Shown in pieces: positions 36,201 to 44,430 of a stretch of DNA of 64,000 bases. Source of the DNA: Shewanella hanedai (GTDB taxonomy: Bacteria; Pseudomonadota; Gammaproteobacteria; Enterobacterales; Shewanellaceae); assembly GCF_007197645.1 (NCBI RefSeq), contig NZ_VKGK01000011.1, forward strand, positions 1 through 64,000, given 5' to 3'. The translations under genes were made by a program, and so were the position numbers. The stretch's first letter is position 1. Each line of letters starts with the position of its first letter. The notes below the pieces were generated by a model. The model saw nothing but the letters and a program-made list of their open reading frames with translations, had not been told where the DNA came from and did no database searches.

Positions 36201-37109
36201 ATGGTGTGCCCACATAGCAGTAGCCCTAAGCAAGCAGGTAGCCCTAAGCCAACAAATAGCCAAGAACGTCCAAAATCGAGCCAAACTCGGGAGATGGAAG
36301 ACTCTATCCATACCGATTTTGAGGATGATATGTCCTACGGGGATTACCTCTGCCTTGAGCAAGTACTCACAGCCCAGCACCCTCAATCCGACGTCCCAGA
36401 TGAGATGCTATTTATCATCATTCACCAAACCAGCGAACTCTGGTTAAAGCTGGCGGGCAACGAACTCGACACCATGATAAAAAATGTTCAGGAGGGGGAT
36501 TTTAGTCATGCCTTCAAGGTGATCTCACGGGTGAAACAGATTTTAAATCAGCTCACCCAATCTTGGAATATCCTCTCCACGTTAACCCCTGTCGATTACC
36601 TCAAATTTAGAGACTCGCTCGGTCACTCCTCAGGCTTCCAATCTTACGGTTACCGCAAGATTGAGTTTCTACTGGGCAATAAAAACGCCAGCCTCATTCA
36701 GGTGCATGAAAGCGACCCTAAGGTACACAGCGAACTTAAAACGATACTCGAACGCCCCAGCCTTTACGATGAAGTCATTAAAGTACTGCATAAACAGGGG
36801 CTATCCATTGATGATGACGCTCTGAACCGTGACTTCAGCCAAGCTTATGAAACCAATGAGTCCGTTCTCAATGCGTGGCTCAGCGTCTACCGTAATGCCG
36901 ATGAGCATTTTGAACTCTATGAACTGGCCGAGAAATTAATCGATATTGAAGATGCATTTCAGCAATGGCGCTTCAAGCACATGTACACAGTGCAACGTAT
37001 CATTGGTAACAAGATGGGCACTGGTGGTTCATCCGGTGTTAGCTTTCTTAAAAAAGCATTAGATATCAGTTTCTTTCCTGAACTGTTTGAACTGCGGACA
37101 CACCTCTAA
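36201..37109 (+). CDS. kynA: Tryptophan 2,3-dioxygenase
   Basis: 302 residues, heme enzyme that converts L-tryptophan to N-formylkynurenine, the entry step of the pathway. The distal-pocket H75 lies in IIIHQTSELWLKL. The axial heme ligand is expected at H260 in WRFKHMYTVQRIIG, followed by the substrate loop KMGTGGSSGVSFL. The first 30 residues are rich in Ser, Lys and Pro and not conserved; translation could instead begin at Met32 (MEDSIHTDF). The kynB start codon follows its stop without a gap. Confidence 0.96.
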   Translation: MVCPHSSSPKQAGSPKPTNSQERPKSSQTREMEDSIHTDFEDDMSYGDYLCLEQVLTAQHPQSDVPDEMLFIIIHQTSELWLKLAGNELDTMIKNVQEGDFSHAFKVISRVKQILNQLTQSWNILSTLTPVDYLKFRDSLGHSSGFQSYGYRKIEFLLGNKNASLIQVHESDPKVHSELKTILERPSLYDEVIKVLHKQGLSIDDDALNRDFSQAYETNESVLNAWLSVYRNADEHFELYELAEKLIDIEDAFQQWRFKHMYTVQRIIGNKMGTGGSSGVSFLKKALDISFFPELFELRTHL

Positions 37110-38162
37110 ATGTTGCCGCCACCCGATAAGACAATGCTAGCTCAAGCCTATCTTGAAAAAGAGTGCCTTGAACAAGCCCTTCTCGAGCAAGAGTACTCAC
37201 CCAGTAGTTGTGTCGATGACATCATGATCTATATTCAGCAATATATAGATCAAAGCCAAACCGTCATCCAACAAGCTGTTGCTGACAACTCTGTACTCAG
37301 AAACCTGAGCTACGGTGACCCTCAGTGTAAGAATAAAGAGGATGAAGTGCTCGACCTCTTTCTTCCTACTCATCACAGCGTCAAAGCCCAAGAGGCTGCA
37401 ACAGCTCAGGGAAAGAAGTTGCATGTCTTTATCCATGGCGGCTACTGGCAAGAACTCACCAAAGAGGAATCCGCATTTGCAGCCAACGCGTTCCAGCAAG
37501 CTGGCCACTACTTTGCCGTCATCAACTACAGCTTGGCACCTAAGGCGAGTTTAACTGAGATAGTGGAGCAAAACCGCCGCGCCCTTGTTTGGCTAGCCGC
37601 TAACGCCGATAGTCTGGGGTTCGATGCCAATGAGATCTACCTGTCAGGTAGCTCTGCTGGCGCACACCTCTGCCTAATGATGCTCCAAACCGATTGGCCA
37701 ATCTACTTAGCTAAAAGTGACTTAGATAAAAGCCATTTGACTAGCGCTTACCAAGCAAATCAGCCAAACATTAACACCACTATTGAGCCCGTTCCTGCAG
37801 CAAAAGCTAACGCTAAGCAGCCCTTTATCAAAGGCGTCTGCGCCGTCAGTGGCATCTATGACATTGCGCCTCTGCTGAAAACCACTATCAATGATCCATT
37901 GCAGTTAACGGTACTTGAAGTCGAAGCCAATAGCCCTCTGCGACATTTAACCTTGAATCAATGCCCAGTGATTATCGCCTTTGGTGATAATGAAACCAGT
38001 GAGTTCAAACGCCAGAGTTTGGCTATGAAAGCTCAACTAGAGGAACAAGGGTTTGTTGTTACTTTCAGTGAGATTGCTGGTCGTAACCATTTCGATGTGA
38101 TTTTGGATTTGGGTGTTAAAGGGGCTTGGTTATTTGAGGAAGTGCTCAAACAGATGGATTAG
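37110..38162 (+). CDS. Kynurenine formamidase, alpha/beta-hydrolase (AFMID) type
   Basis: 350 residues. The alpha/beta-hydrolase signs are the oxyanion motif HGGYW (109-113) and the nucleophile elbow GSSAGAH with S182; the acid and histidine probably fall in FGDNET and GRNHFDV. The HGGYW motif is that of animal- and fungal-type arylformamidases, not the metal-dependent KynB of most bacteria. It hydrolyses N-formylkynurenine to kynurenine and formate. The length exceeds the usual 260-300 because of an N-terminal extension and an Ala/Lys-rich insertion near 195-230. Last gene of the operon. Assigned mainly from motif plus context. Confidence 0.85.
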   Translation: MLPPPDKTMLAQAYLEKECLEQALLEQEYSPSSCVDDIMIYIQQYIDQSQTVIQQAVADNSVLRNLSYGDPQCKNKEDEVLDLFLPTHHSVKAQEAATAQGKKLHVFIHGGYWQELTKEESAFAANAFQQAGHYFAVINYSLAPKASLTEIVEQNRRALVWLAANADSLGFDANEIYLSGSSAGAHLCLMMLQTDWPIYLAKSDLDKSHLTSAYQANQPNINTTIEPVPAAKANAKQPFIKGVCAVSGIYDIAPLLKTTINDPLQLTVLEVEANSPLRHLTLNQCPVIIAFGDNETSEFKRQSLAMKAQLEEQGFVVTFSEIAGRNHFDVILDLGVKGAWLFEEVLKQMD

Positions 38163-38704
38163 AGAGCTGTCTCACCACTGGGAAGAAGGACGGGCTTTGC
38201 CCTGCTAGGGCGGCACTACGTGCCTGCGAGAACGCTCGCAAGCTCACTTCTAGGACGCTCTGCTGCGATAAGGTCATGAGATCAATATTTAGCCTCTGAC
38301 TGTGGCTTCTCTCCGTGTAGATAGCTTTGGCTTTGGTTTACTTTAAGAAAAGACAGTCTCACCACGGAGCGCTACGCTTTCACGGAGTACACGGAGAAAA
38401 GCTGGAGGTTTTCAAAAGCTTTCGAGCAGTTGCATCTCCCCTTGCCGCCCGACGAAGTTCATGCATTGAGTACGAGCCTCATACTCCAATAAAAATCACC
38501 TAGCGGCTCAGATGCTACATCCATGTAACTCCGAGCCTAATCCATCACCCATGATGGCTCTACGGGATTTTTAGTTACATATTTCGACAACTTCCAACGG
38601 GGACTTGTTATAACCTGCGGCGAAGTTTGGAGCTATGGGAGGACTAGAAGACCACTATCTGTTTCCAAAAGATGTACTATTCCTCACTTTCCCAAATATC
38701 GACA
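38163..38704. other. Non-coding region with structured dispersed repeats
   Basis: No gene seen. It includes a GC-richer hairpin-rich segment just after kynB (around 38190-38260), the first copy of the CACGGAG repeat (38342-38430) and a further structured stretch. In the latter, ATGTAACT (38523-38530) can pair with AGTTACAT (38573-38580), and GAGCC (38533-38537) with GGCTC (38556-38560). These look like remnants of short interspersed elements. No clear Rho-independent terminator for either flanking operon was found. Confidence 0.6.
38342..38430. repeat. Dispersed CACGGAG repeat, copy 1
   Basis: An approximately 89-base element starting TTTAAGAAAAG and ending GAGCAGT, including CTCACCACGGAGCGCTACGC and ACGGAGAAAAGCTGGAGG. 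A near-identical direct copy is at 43673-43760. The two bracket the ABC-3C operon and a lipoprotein gene. Confidence 0.85.
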
Positions 38705-40702
38705 TTAATGTTGTTCATTAGCGTCATCTATCAAACCATAATCCAGTCCATCTTCTCCAGTAGAGCTAAAGTGGGCAACGATGTATTGACTATACGACTC
38801 TACCATTGCATCGGGTACGTCATTGTCGACTAAGATAATTTGGCTTTTAATACCCAGTTTCTCAGCTTTTTCTGAGCTTGTTATTATTTGGTCATATATG
38901 TTTTTGTATTTAGATGGGTCGGAGACACCTTCTGAAACGTCAGCTTTTGTATCTGTTAATTCTTGATATCTTGGCTTTGTCGTTTTTCCTAAATATTTAC
39001 CTACGGTATCAATGAGCAGTAGTTTGGGGTGATTCATTTCATGAGTATAAGAATAATCTAAAATTGATAACATATATCCAATAGAACAAATAGTTCTCAG
39101 CCCTCCCGATGTAATGGAGTAGTAGTCTTTATCTCTTATTACAGGAGCATAGGACTTTGAACTTATTGATATTCCGGTTCTTTTATTGATATGAACATTC
39201 TCTAAATAAGTGTTCAGAGAATCACCAAGATCATTAAGAACTAGGTCCATACTTGGGGTGCTGGCTTGAAGTGATGCAAGTTTGTCTTCCAGTTCACCTA
39301 ATAATTTTATTTGGTTATCTAAGTATTCTTTAATTTTTACTTGTTGGTTTCTCATTTTTAGACTGGTTTGTTGAGCTTCCTTTTCTTTACTTAAGCTTGC
39401 TAACTCACTAACCAAAGTATCCCTTTGAGTCAAATAAGGGGTAATCATTTCAACGCTTTCGGTGTCTAACATAGTCCTAATTTTTGAGATGTCTTCTTGT
39501 ACAGGGATTAGCCCCCTTTGTAGTGCTTGTGACTTATGGATGCTTGATTCGATAAGTGATGCAATGTCTCTTCTCCTATTTTTTAATGAAGCAAGCTCTT
39601 GGTTAAGCATATCTTTGGGGGATATTAAGTAATGGGTCTCCTCCATTGATGGCTTTATATCTTGCTCACATACAGGGCAGGGCAAAGCAGGGGTTGTAAG
39701 CTTGCTCATTAAAGAAACATCGCCAATCCTACCTTGTGCTACCAAAGTACTTTTTATTTTATTTATGTCATTGCCGTAATCATTTTTCAGTCGAGAGTAC
39801 TTGTCTACTAGCTGGCCAGTTGATTGAATCTGGCTTTTTATTGATTTTTCGTTAAGTGATAATTCTTTGAAGATGGAATTGAGTTTGGCGTAATTCTCAT
39901 TACTTGCAACCATTTCGCTGTTGAGGTTATTTAGCTCACCTGATAAATGATCACTCATCTCTTCGATTACTGCTAACTTAAAATCTATATCGTCTAGTGA
40001 TTTACAGTTAGTATCTCTCAAAAATTCTGAAACAGTGTTTAACTTGGATTTTGTTAATTGTATTATTTTGGTTTTTAAGCCTATTTCCTGCTGCATTTCT
40101 GTGATGTTACTATCCAAAACATTAAAAATGTACTTAAACACCTCTCTGTTGATAGTTGCTTTTCCCCAGTTACCCAAGTCAAGAAAACTTTTGCTCCCAA
40201 CGTCGTCCTGATTAAGGTAACAATATTTGAAGAGGCTTCTGAATCCGAGCCTTTGCATGTCCGAGGAGGCTTGAGTTGGTGCTTTTTTTATTTTGACTTT
40301 TGGGTAGTTTAAAGAGTCTAATAAAAAGTCAGAAAAGAAGCCATCAGGTGCATTGTTACTGATGAAATTTGGGCTGTAAATGTCCGGATGAAAGTTTGAA
40401 GTTTCATCAAATGTGCAAGGGTATACATTTACATAAGCGTTATTATCGTAGATTTCACGGACTATTGTTTTCGGTTTTCCATTTATATCTATTTCAAGGG
40501 CAGCATGCTTTACAGAGGTAGCAATTTCATCGCCAACTTCAATTGAACTACTTCCTAACAAATAGTTTATGAACTCTAAGATGCTCGATTTACCAGTATC
40601 AGAGTCACCATAAATAATATTTACCCCTGAATGAAATGTTGTGGTGTAGTTCTTTCTGACTCCGACCAGGATTAGCTTTTTAACTTGTATATATGAATGC
40701 AT
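38705..40702 (-). CDS. ABC-3C ATPase subunit, DUF3732-type SMC/Rad50-like ATPase
   Basis: 665 residues. Walker A is GDSDTGKS (residues 32-39) near the N-terminus. Long charged helices on both sides of a CPVC pair (C342, C345) form an antiparallel coiled coil with a Rad50-like zinc-hook half-site. The ABC signature is TSGGLRT (S532) and Walker B is KLLLIDTVG (D565). The residue after D565 is Thr, not the usual catalytic Glu, so ATP hydrolysis may be slow or need another residue. The size and C-terminal layout match DUF3732 ATPases that accompany a middle component and an effector in the predicted ABC-three-component conflict systems. The ATG directly follows the stop of the middle gene. Compared with neighbours the DNA is AT-rich, suggesting acquisition by transfer. 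Confidence 0.82.
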   Translation of the reverse strand: MHSYIQVKKLILVGVRKNYTTTFHSGVNIIYGDSDTGKSSILEFINYLLGSSSIEVGDEIATSVKHAALEIDINGKPKTIVREIYDNNAYVNVYPCTFDETSNFHPDIYSPNFISNNAPDGFFSDFLLDSLNYPKVKIKKAPTQASSDMQRLGFRSLFKYCYLNQDDVGSKSFLDLGNWGKATINREVFKYIFNVLDSNITEMQQEIGLKTKIIQLTKSKLNTVSEFLRDTNCKSLDDIDFKLAVIEEMSDHLSGELNNLNSEMVASNENYAKLNSIFKELSLNEKSIKSQIQSTGQLVDKYSRLKNDYGNDINKIKSTLVAQGRIGDVSLMSKLTTPALPCPVCEQDIKPSMEETHYLISPKDMLNQELASLKNRRRDIASLIESSIHKSQALQRGLIPVQEDISKIRTMLDTESVEMITPYLTQRDTLVSELASLSKEKEAQQTSLKMRNQQVKIKEYLDNQIKLLGELEDKLASLQASTPSMDLVLNDLGDSLNTYLENVHINKRTGISISSKSYAPVIRDKDYYSITSGGLRTICSIGYMLSILDYSYTHEMNHPKLLLIDTVGKYLGKTTKPRYQELTDTKADVSEGVSDPSKYKNIYDQIITSSEKAEKLGIKSQIILVDNDVPDAMVESYSQYIVAHFSSTGEDGLDYGLIDDANEQH

Positions 40703-41212
40703 TTATTTGTCCTTAAATATGCTGTTAAGTGCGGAGTGTAGCTTGGAAGAGGTAATTGAAAGCAGAGGAGTTAGTGCTTCAATATAGAGGTTAACACTTT
40801 CAAAGTGTGCTTCCGTGAATTCGCTGGCCAACTTAACTCCATCTTCTGTCAAGTGAAAACTTAGGCCATTCTTAGGATCGTCGATAGCACCTAGCAAATT
40901 TAAACTTGCGAGTTTTCTGAGCAACAACCTAGTTTTTTTTATGTTAAACAGTTCATCTACATTTATTGCTAGACTGTCCATCGTATAAGTAGAATATTGT
41001 TTGAGATCTGGAGAACGTTTCCCTGTAGCCTCAAGGATTGCATTTATATGTGACGGGTGTTTTATAAGAAACATAAACACTTGAATTTTCGGTAAATCAA
41101 GCTTCAAACTCCCCTTAGTGTTTCGCGATAACTTATTGAGAATGAGAGTCATAATTGCAGTGTTTAAGTATAAATCCTCATCTATGGCTATATAAGGTAA
41201 GTTAAAGCTCAT
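40703..41212 (-). CDS. ABC-3C middle-component-like protein
   Basis: About 169 residues, predicted mostly helical with winged-helix character: NTAIMTLILNKLSRN, then KLDLPKIQVFMFLIKHPSHINAIL, a central segment FNIKKTRLLLRKLASLNLLGAI and the small beta-hairpin-like FHLTEDGVKLAS. No catalytic motif is seen. The start ATG at 41210-41212 is chosen because of the strong GGAGGGGG ribosome site about ten bases upstream; it overlaps the end of the hydrolase gene by 11 bases, and its stop abuts the ATPase ATG. Position and size fit the middle component of ABC-3C systems, thought to link effector and ATPase. Assigned mainly by context. Confidence 0.65.
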   Translation of the reverse strand: MSFNLPYIAIDEDLYLNTAIMTLILNKLSRNTKGSLKLDLPKIQVFMFLIKHPSHINAILEATGKRSPDLKQYSTYTMDSLAINVDELFNIKKTRLLLRKLASLNLLGAIDDPKNGLSFHLTEDGVKLASEFTEAHFESVNLYIEALTPLLSITSSKLHSALNSIFKDK

Positions 41213-42416
41213 TATGAGCCCCCTCCCTTGATGTGCGAATCTGTAATATGGATGTATTCTTTTCCCAAATGATATCGGTATCAAACTTGTTTGATAACTG
41301 GTGTAGCATTCCCTTTTTATGGACAGAATCTAGACCACCTAAAATTTGGTTTAAAATTCGCTCGTCTTCATCTGTTATTCGCTGGTGAACAGAGGTGATG
41401 AATTTATCTGTAATTGTACCGTCTGCTATGTGTGCCTCTAATTCTTCTTGATACAGACACCTGATTTTACTATACAGTTTCTCGAGTTTTTTCCGGTCGG
41501 ATTCACTTGTAAATACTTTTCTTGCCAGCTCGGCATTGTAAAAGTATTCCTTTGCATGCCCTTGAATTCTACTGTGAATATCAGCTAAAACCATTTTTAT
41601 AACAAAGTATTCATTGGAGTATGCGTCAGGTTCAGCTAAAGATTGAAGAGGGACTTGGTTTTTAAACTCACCTTTCATTGTCTCAATATGTTTAATTACA
41701 ACTTTAAAGGCCGATTCATCTACATCCTTAGGTTTACATATGGTTGAATGATCGGCATTTACAGCCATAGAATCTTTTTTCAATGCATCAATTGCCAGCG
41801 CGCTTTTTTTATCTACATACTTGTCGTGGCTTGCATAAATATATTTTGTGCACGGAGTATTTGGGGTTTGTATCCATTGTCTATTTAGCTTGTCGATTGT
41901 AGGGCTTAAAACACTTAAATCTTGAAGTTGTACGTTGCTTGAGACTAAACCACCGATATTGGCAATAAGTGCGCCAGAATGAGGCACAGCGAGAGATATT
42001 AATCCTCTAATATTACTAACATGATTTTCGTCTATTTGCTTTAAAATGCAAGATTTAGCTATTAGTCCACCCATACTGTGGGCAATGAAAATGATGTTAT
42101 CGAAATCAGTAAGAGCTATCTCTGTCTTTAACAATTCAGATAGTTCTTCTATAGGGAGGTTTGTCTCTTTTGTCTTAAACGACGAAAATAGACCACGGAA
42201 TAGACTTTTAGTTTTACCGTAAGTTTCGGTAAAAGTTGTAAAATAGTCGAAACAAGCAATATCAAAACCTGAAATGAAATCGGTTTGAGATTTTAAAAGT
42301 TCAGGGAAGGAGGTGTTATCGTCATATGACCAAGTTTCAAGCCCTCCTTTGAGACCATGTATAAAGACAATCAAGTTGGGTTTGTCATCCTTTTTTACCC
42401 AGTGAAACATACTCAT
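41202..42416 (-). CDS. ABC-3C effector: alpha/beta-hydrolase (lipase/esterase-like) with C-terminal extension
   Basis: 404 residues. The N-terminal 240 residues form a serine hydrolase: oxyanion-region FIHGLKG (about 18-24), nucleophile elbow AHSMGG with S114, SLAVPHSGAL, an acid near D198/D202 and probable catalytic H223 in NADHSTICKP. This is the PGAP1/lipase-like pattern. There is no signal peptide, so the enzyme is cytoplasmic. Residues from about 250 form a separate helical region (KMVLADIHSRIQGHAKEYFY..., ITDEDERILNQILGGLDS), consistent with the C-terminal adaptor domain that ties ABC-3C effectors to their partners. First gene of a three-gene minus-strand operon; overlaps the middle gene by 11 bases. 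A likely action on membrane lipids or an acyl ester is inference. Confidence 0.78.
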   Translation of the reverse strand: MSMFHWVKKDDKPNLIVFIHGLKGGLETWSYDDNTSFPELLKSQTDFISGFDIACFDYFTTFTETYGKTKSLFRGLFSSFKTKETNLPIEELSELLKTEIALTDFDNIIFIAHSMGGLIAKSCILKQIDENHVSNIRGLISLAVPHSGALIANIGGLVSSNVQLQDLSVLSPTIDKLNRQWIQTPNTPCTKYIYASHDKYVDKKSALAIDALKKDSMAVNADHSTICKPKDVDESAFKVVIKHIETMKGEFKNQVPLQSLAEPDAYSNEYFVIKMVLADIHSRIQGHAKEYFYNAELARKVFTSESDRKKLEKLYSKIRCLYQEELEAHIADGTITDKFITSVHQRITDEDERILNQILGGLDSVHKKGMLHQLSNKFDTDIIWEKNTSILQIRTSREGAHNEL

Positions 42417-43042
42417 CCGTATTTCCTTATTCTGAAATAATTGGCTAATTTATTGGGTACAATACAAATAAACACCTAAAGACAACTTAAAAAATCATTG
42501 CCTACCACCCAATTTATCATTGAAAACTAACTAATTTAATGCACTGGGAAATGCTCTTTGAAAGAGTCGAGTGAGGTAGGTAAGTTAGTGCTTTGAAGCC
42601 TTTGGCATTCAACACAAAGCGTTCTACTGTTTCATCCTTGATTGGCGCTGTTTTATTATTCAGTTTTCACTTATATAATAAAGGCTTGCCAGCATTTCCT
42701 TGATTATGGATACAATACCTTACTTACCGTATGGTATTCAATATCCCACAGGGAATATCATTAAAAAAGAGTAGTTTGCATCAAGATGTATCGCTAATTG
42801 ACGGCGATAACAACAGTAAGGCCGAATCGAAGAGATTATTGAACAGGTGTAGGAGAGTTCGAGGGCTTCGATTTCAACAGCCAATTACTCGTAATCAATT
42901 GATTATAATCAATGTTTATAGAGTAAATCCAATCAAATTGATTGTGACTTGTCAGCCACCTGTTATCATCATTCGCAACTTTCAATAGATTGTTGTGTAC
43001 TTAGTCGTGTAAAGCCCCTTAACACATTAAAAAGAGAATAAA
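42417..43042. other. AT-rich intergenic region, divergent promoters
   Basis: No convincing gene. It lies between the start of the ABC-3C operon (minus) and the lipoprotein gene (plus). A perfect 12-base palindrome AATCAATTGATT is at 42893-42904, with related AATCAA/TTGATT words nearby to 42945. An 85-codon open frame around 42731-42988 has a composition unlike a protein and no ribosome site. Confidence 0.5.
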
Positions 43043-43582
43043 ATGAAAAAGATATTACTAGGTTTGTTTTTACTTGCTGCTACGGGCTGTTCAAGCAATG
43101 GCCTAACAGAGTTAAAGCAAATGGATTCAAACTTTGATAAAGAGATCGTTATGACAAACGATTCAAAACAAACGGCACAGGTTAGGAATATTGTCACTGG
43201 CTGGATGGTTGATAACGGTTATAAAGTATCTAAGGAAACTGCAAGTCCAAGTGCTCAATTAGATGACGATCAAGTTATGTTTGAGTTCAACGCTAACTGG
43301 TGGTGGGATATTGCAACTTATATGCGTTACGTAAACTTAGACGTTACTGATAACAAAGGAAACAAGGTGGCTCACCTTGATTTCGATTCAGTAAGGTACG
43401 GTGGTTTTGATAAGTTTGGAGATGCAGAGGAGAGGCTTAACATCATTATGGAAGTATTCTTCCAAAAAATCTCAATACAAGATGCTGAACATAAATTAGA
43501 GCATGGCAAAGATAAAAGCCCCAAACCTGCAATAACTTGTGCTTATGACTGCGAGAAAATAACTAATAAGACTTCGCTTTAA
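43043..43582 (+). CDS. Putative lipoprotein of unknown function
   Basis: 179 residues. A short signal peptide ends in a lipobox-like LLAATGC with the lipid-bearing Cys at residue 16, so it is probably anchored in the inner or outer membrane. The mature part has a mixed alpha/beta look with an aromatic-rich centre (FEFNANWWWDIATYMRYVNL) and a C-terminal cysteine pair in CAYDCEK. The ribosome site AAAGAG precedes the ATG. It shares the interval between the two CACGGAG repeats with the ABC-3C operon but points the other way. No family recognised. Confidence 0.7.
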   Translation: MKKILLGLFLLAATGCSSNGLTELKQMDSNFDKEIVMTNDSKQTAQVRNIVTGWMVDNGYKVSKETASPSAQLDDDQVMFEFNANWWWDIATYMRYVNLDVTDNKGNKVAHLDFDSVRYGGFDKFGDAEERLNIIMEVFFQKISIQDAEHKLEHGKDKSPKPAITCAYDCEKITNKTSL

Positions 43583-44430
43583 TTAGAACAGTGAATAAGA
43601 GTGAATGTGGTTTTCACTCTTTCTCCTCTCCTCCCCCGTTACTCTCCGTAATAAAAGCTTTAGTTTAGATTGTTTAAGAAAAGGCAGTCTCACCACGGAG
43701 CGCTACGCTCCACAGAGTTCACGGAGAAAAGCTGGAGGTTTTCACAAGCTTTCGGGCAGTGGCTTCTCTCCGTGGTTCTCCGTGTTCAATAACGTCCATG
43801 TTTAGTTGCCAGTTCAGCATCCATGCTTCTCGTTCATAATCACATGGCTATGCCATATTCACCGTGGTGGATAGCTTTAGTTTGTAAATACCTAGATTTC
43901 TGATGTTTATAACAAGGGTAGTGAAAAGAGTAAAACCTCTACTTAAACCTCATAATATCTCTATATACTTCATTGAAAGCTATAAGTCACAATTAAGAGC
44001 TCAACTAATTAACCTTCAAGCCCCATTCTATTACTTCTTTAATAGTGGAACAAAGGTTACAACTTATAAAATTCAGCCCAAAAAACCATTTAAACTTTAA
44101 TTCCAAGATTATTCGCAAGTTAGTTTGAATTATGTATAACACTTTAGTTTGAATCTTAAATATTTACACTCAACCTTACCCTTTCATATCAGTTAAATAG
44201 CAATACTCAGTCATAAATCCTCATTCGACTATGTACATTAATGATTTTTCACTGTGTTAGGTTAATATTGCTGAAACAATACAATGTGTAATATAAAGCC
44301 CAGCTTAAGCATTTGGAAATGTTTAAACACAAGGTTGATTAGAAAGGTGGGAGATAACTTCTATCACCTCTTAACACTTTGTAACTAGTGCTTATTGACT
44401 AAACTAGCAATAATCAAAGGATGGAATCTA
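43583..44430. other. Non-coding region before the protease gene
   Basis: This 848-base stretch contains the second CACGGAG repeat and then AT-rich DNA with no credible gene. Two short open frames (near 43605-43805 and 43903-44100) are rejected: the first runs through the repeat and the second has only hydrophobic/basic low-complexity content with no ribosome site. A promoter for the protease gene should lie near 44250-44400. Confidence 0.6.
43673..43760. repeat. Dispersed CACGGAG repeat, copy 2
   Basis: Direct copy of the element at 38342-38430, one base shorter and with a handful of substitutions, running from TTTAAGAAAAG to GGGCAGT. It continues into GGCTTCTCTCCGTG, which can pair (one mismatch) with the internal CACGGAGAAAAGC to form a long hairpin. 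Confidence 0.85.

Noticed and set aside
38705-40702. Assignment of the ATPase as SbcC/Rad50
   Set aside because: Too short, no SbcD partner, a divergent Walker B and partner genes typical of ABC-3C systems.
42731-42988. 85-codon open frame upstream of the lipoprotein gene
   Set aside because: No ribosome site, odd composition and low-complexity AT-rich DNA; likely chance.
43605-43805. 66-codon open frame across the CACGGAG repeat
   Set aside because: It simply reads through the dispersed repeat, and the other copy of the repeat does not keep the frame.
43903-44100. 65-codon open frame before the protease gene
   Set aside because: No ribosome site and no protein-like conservation signs.
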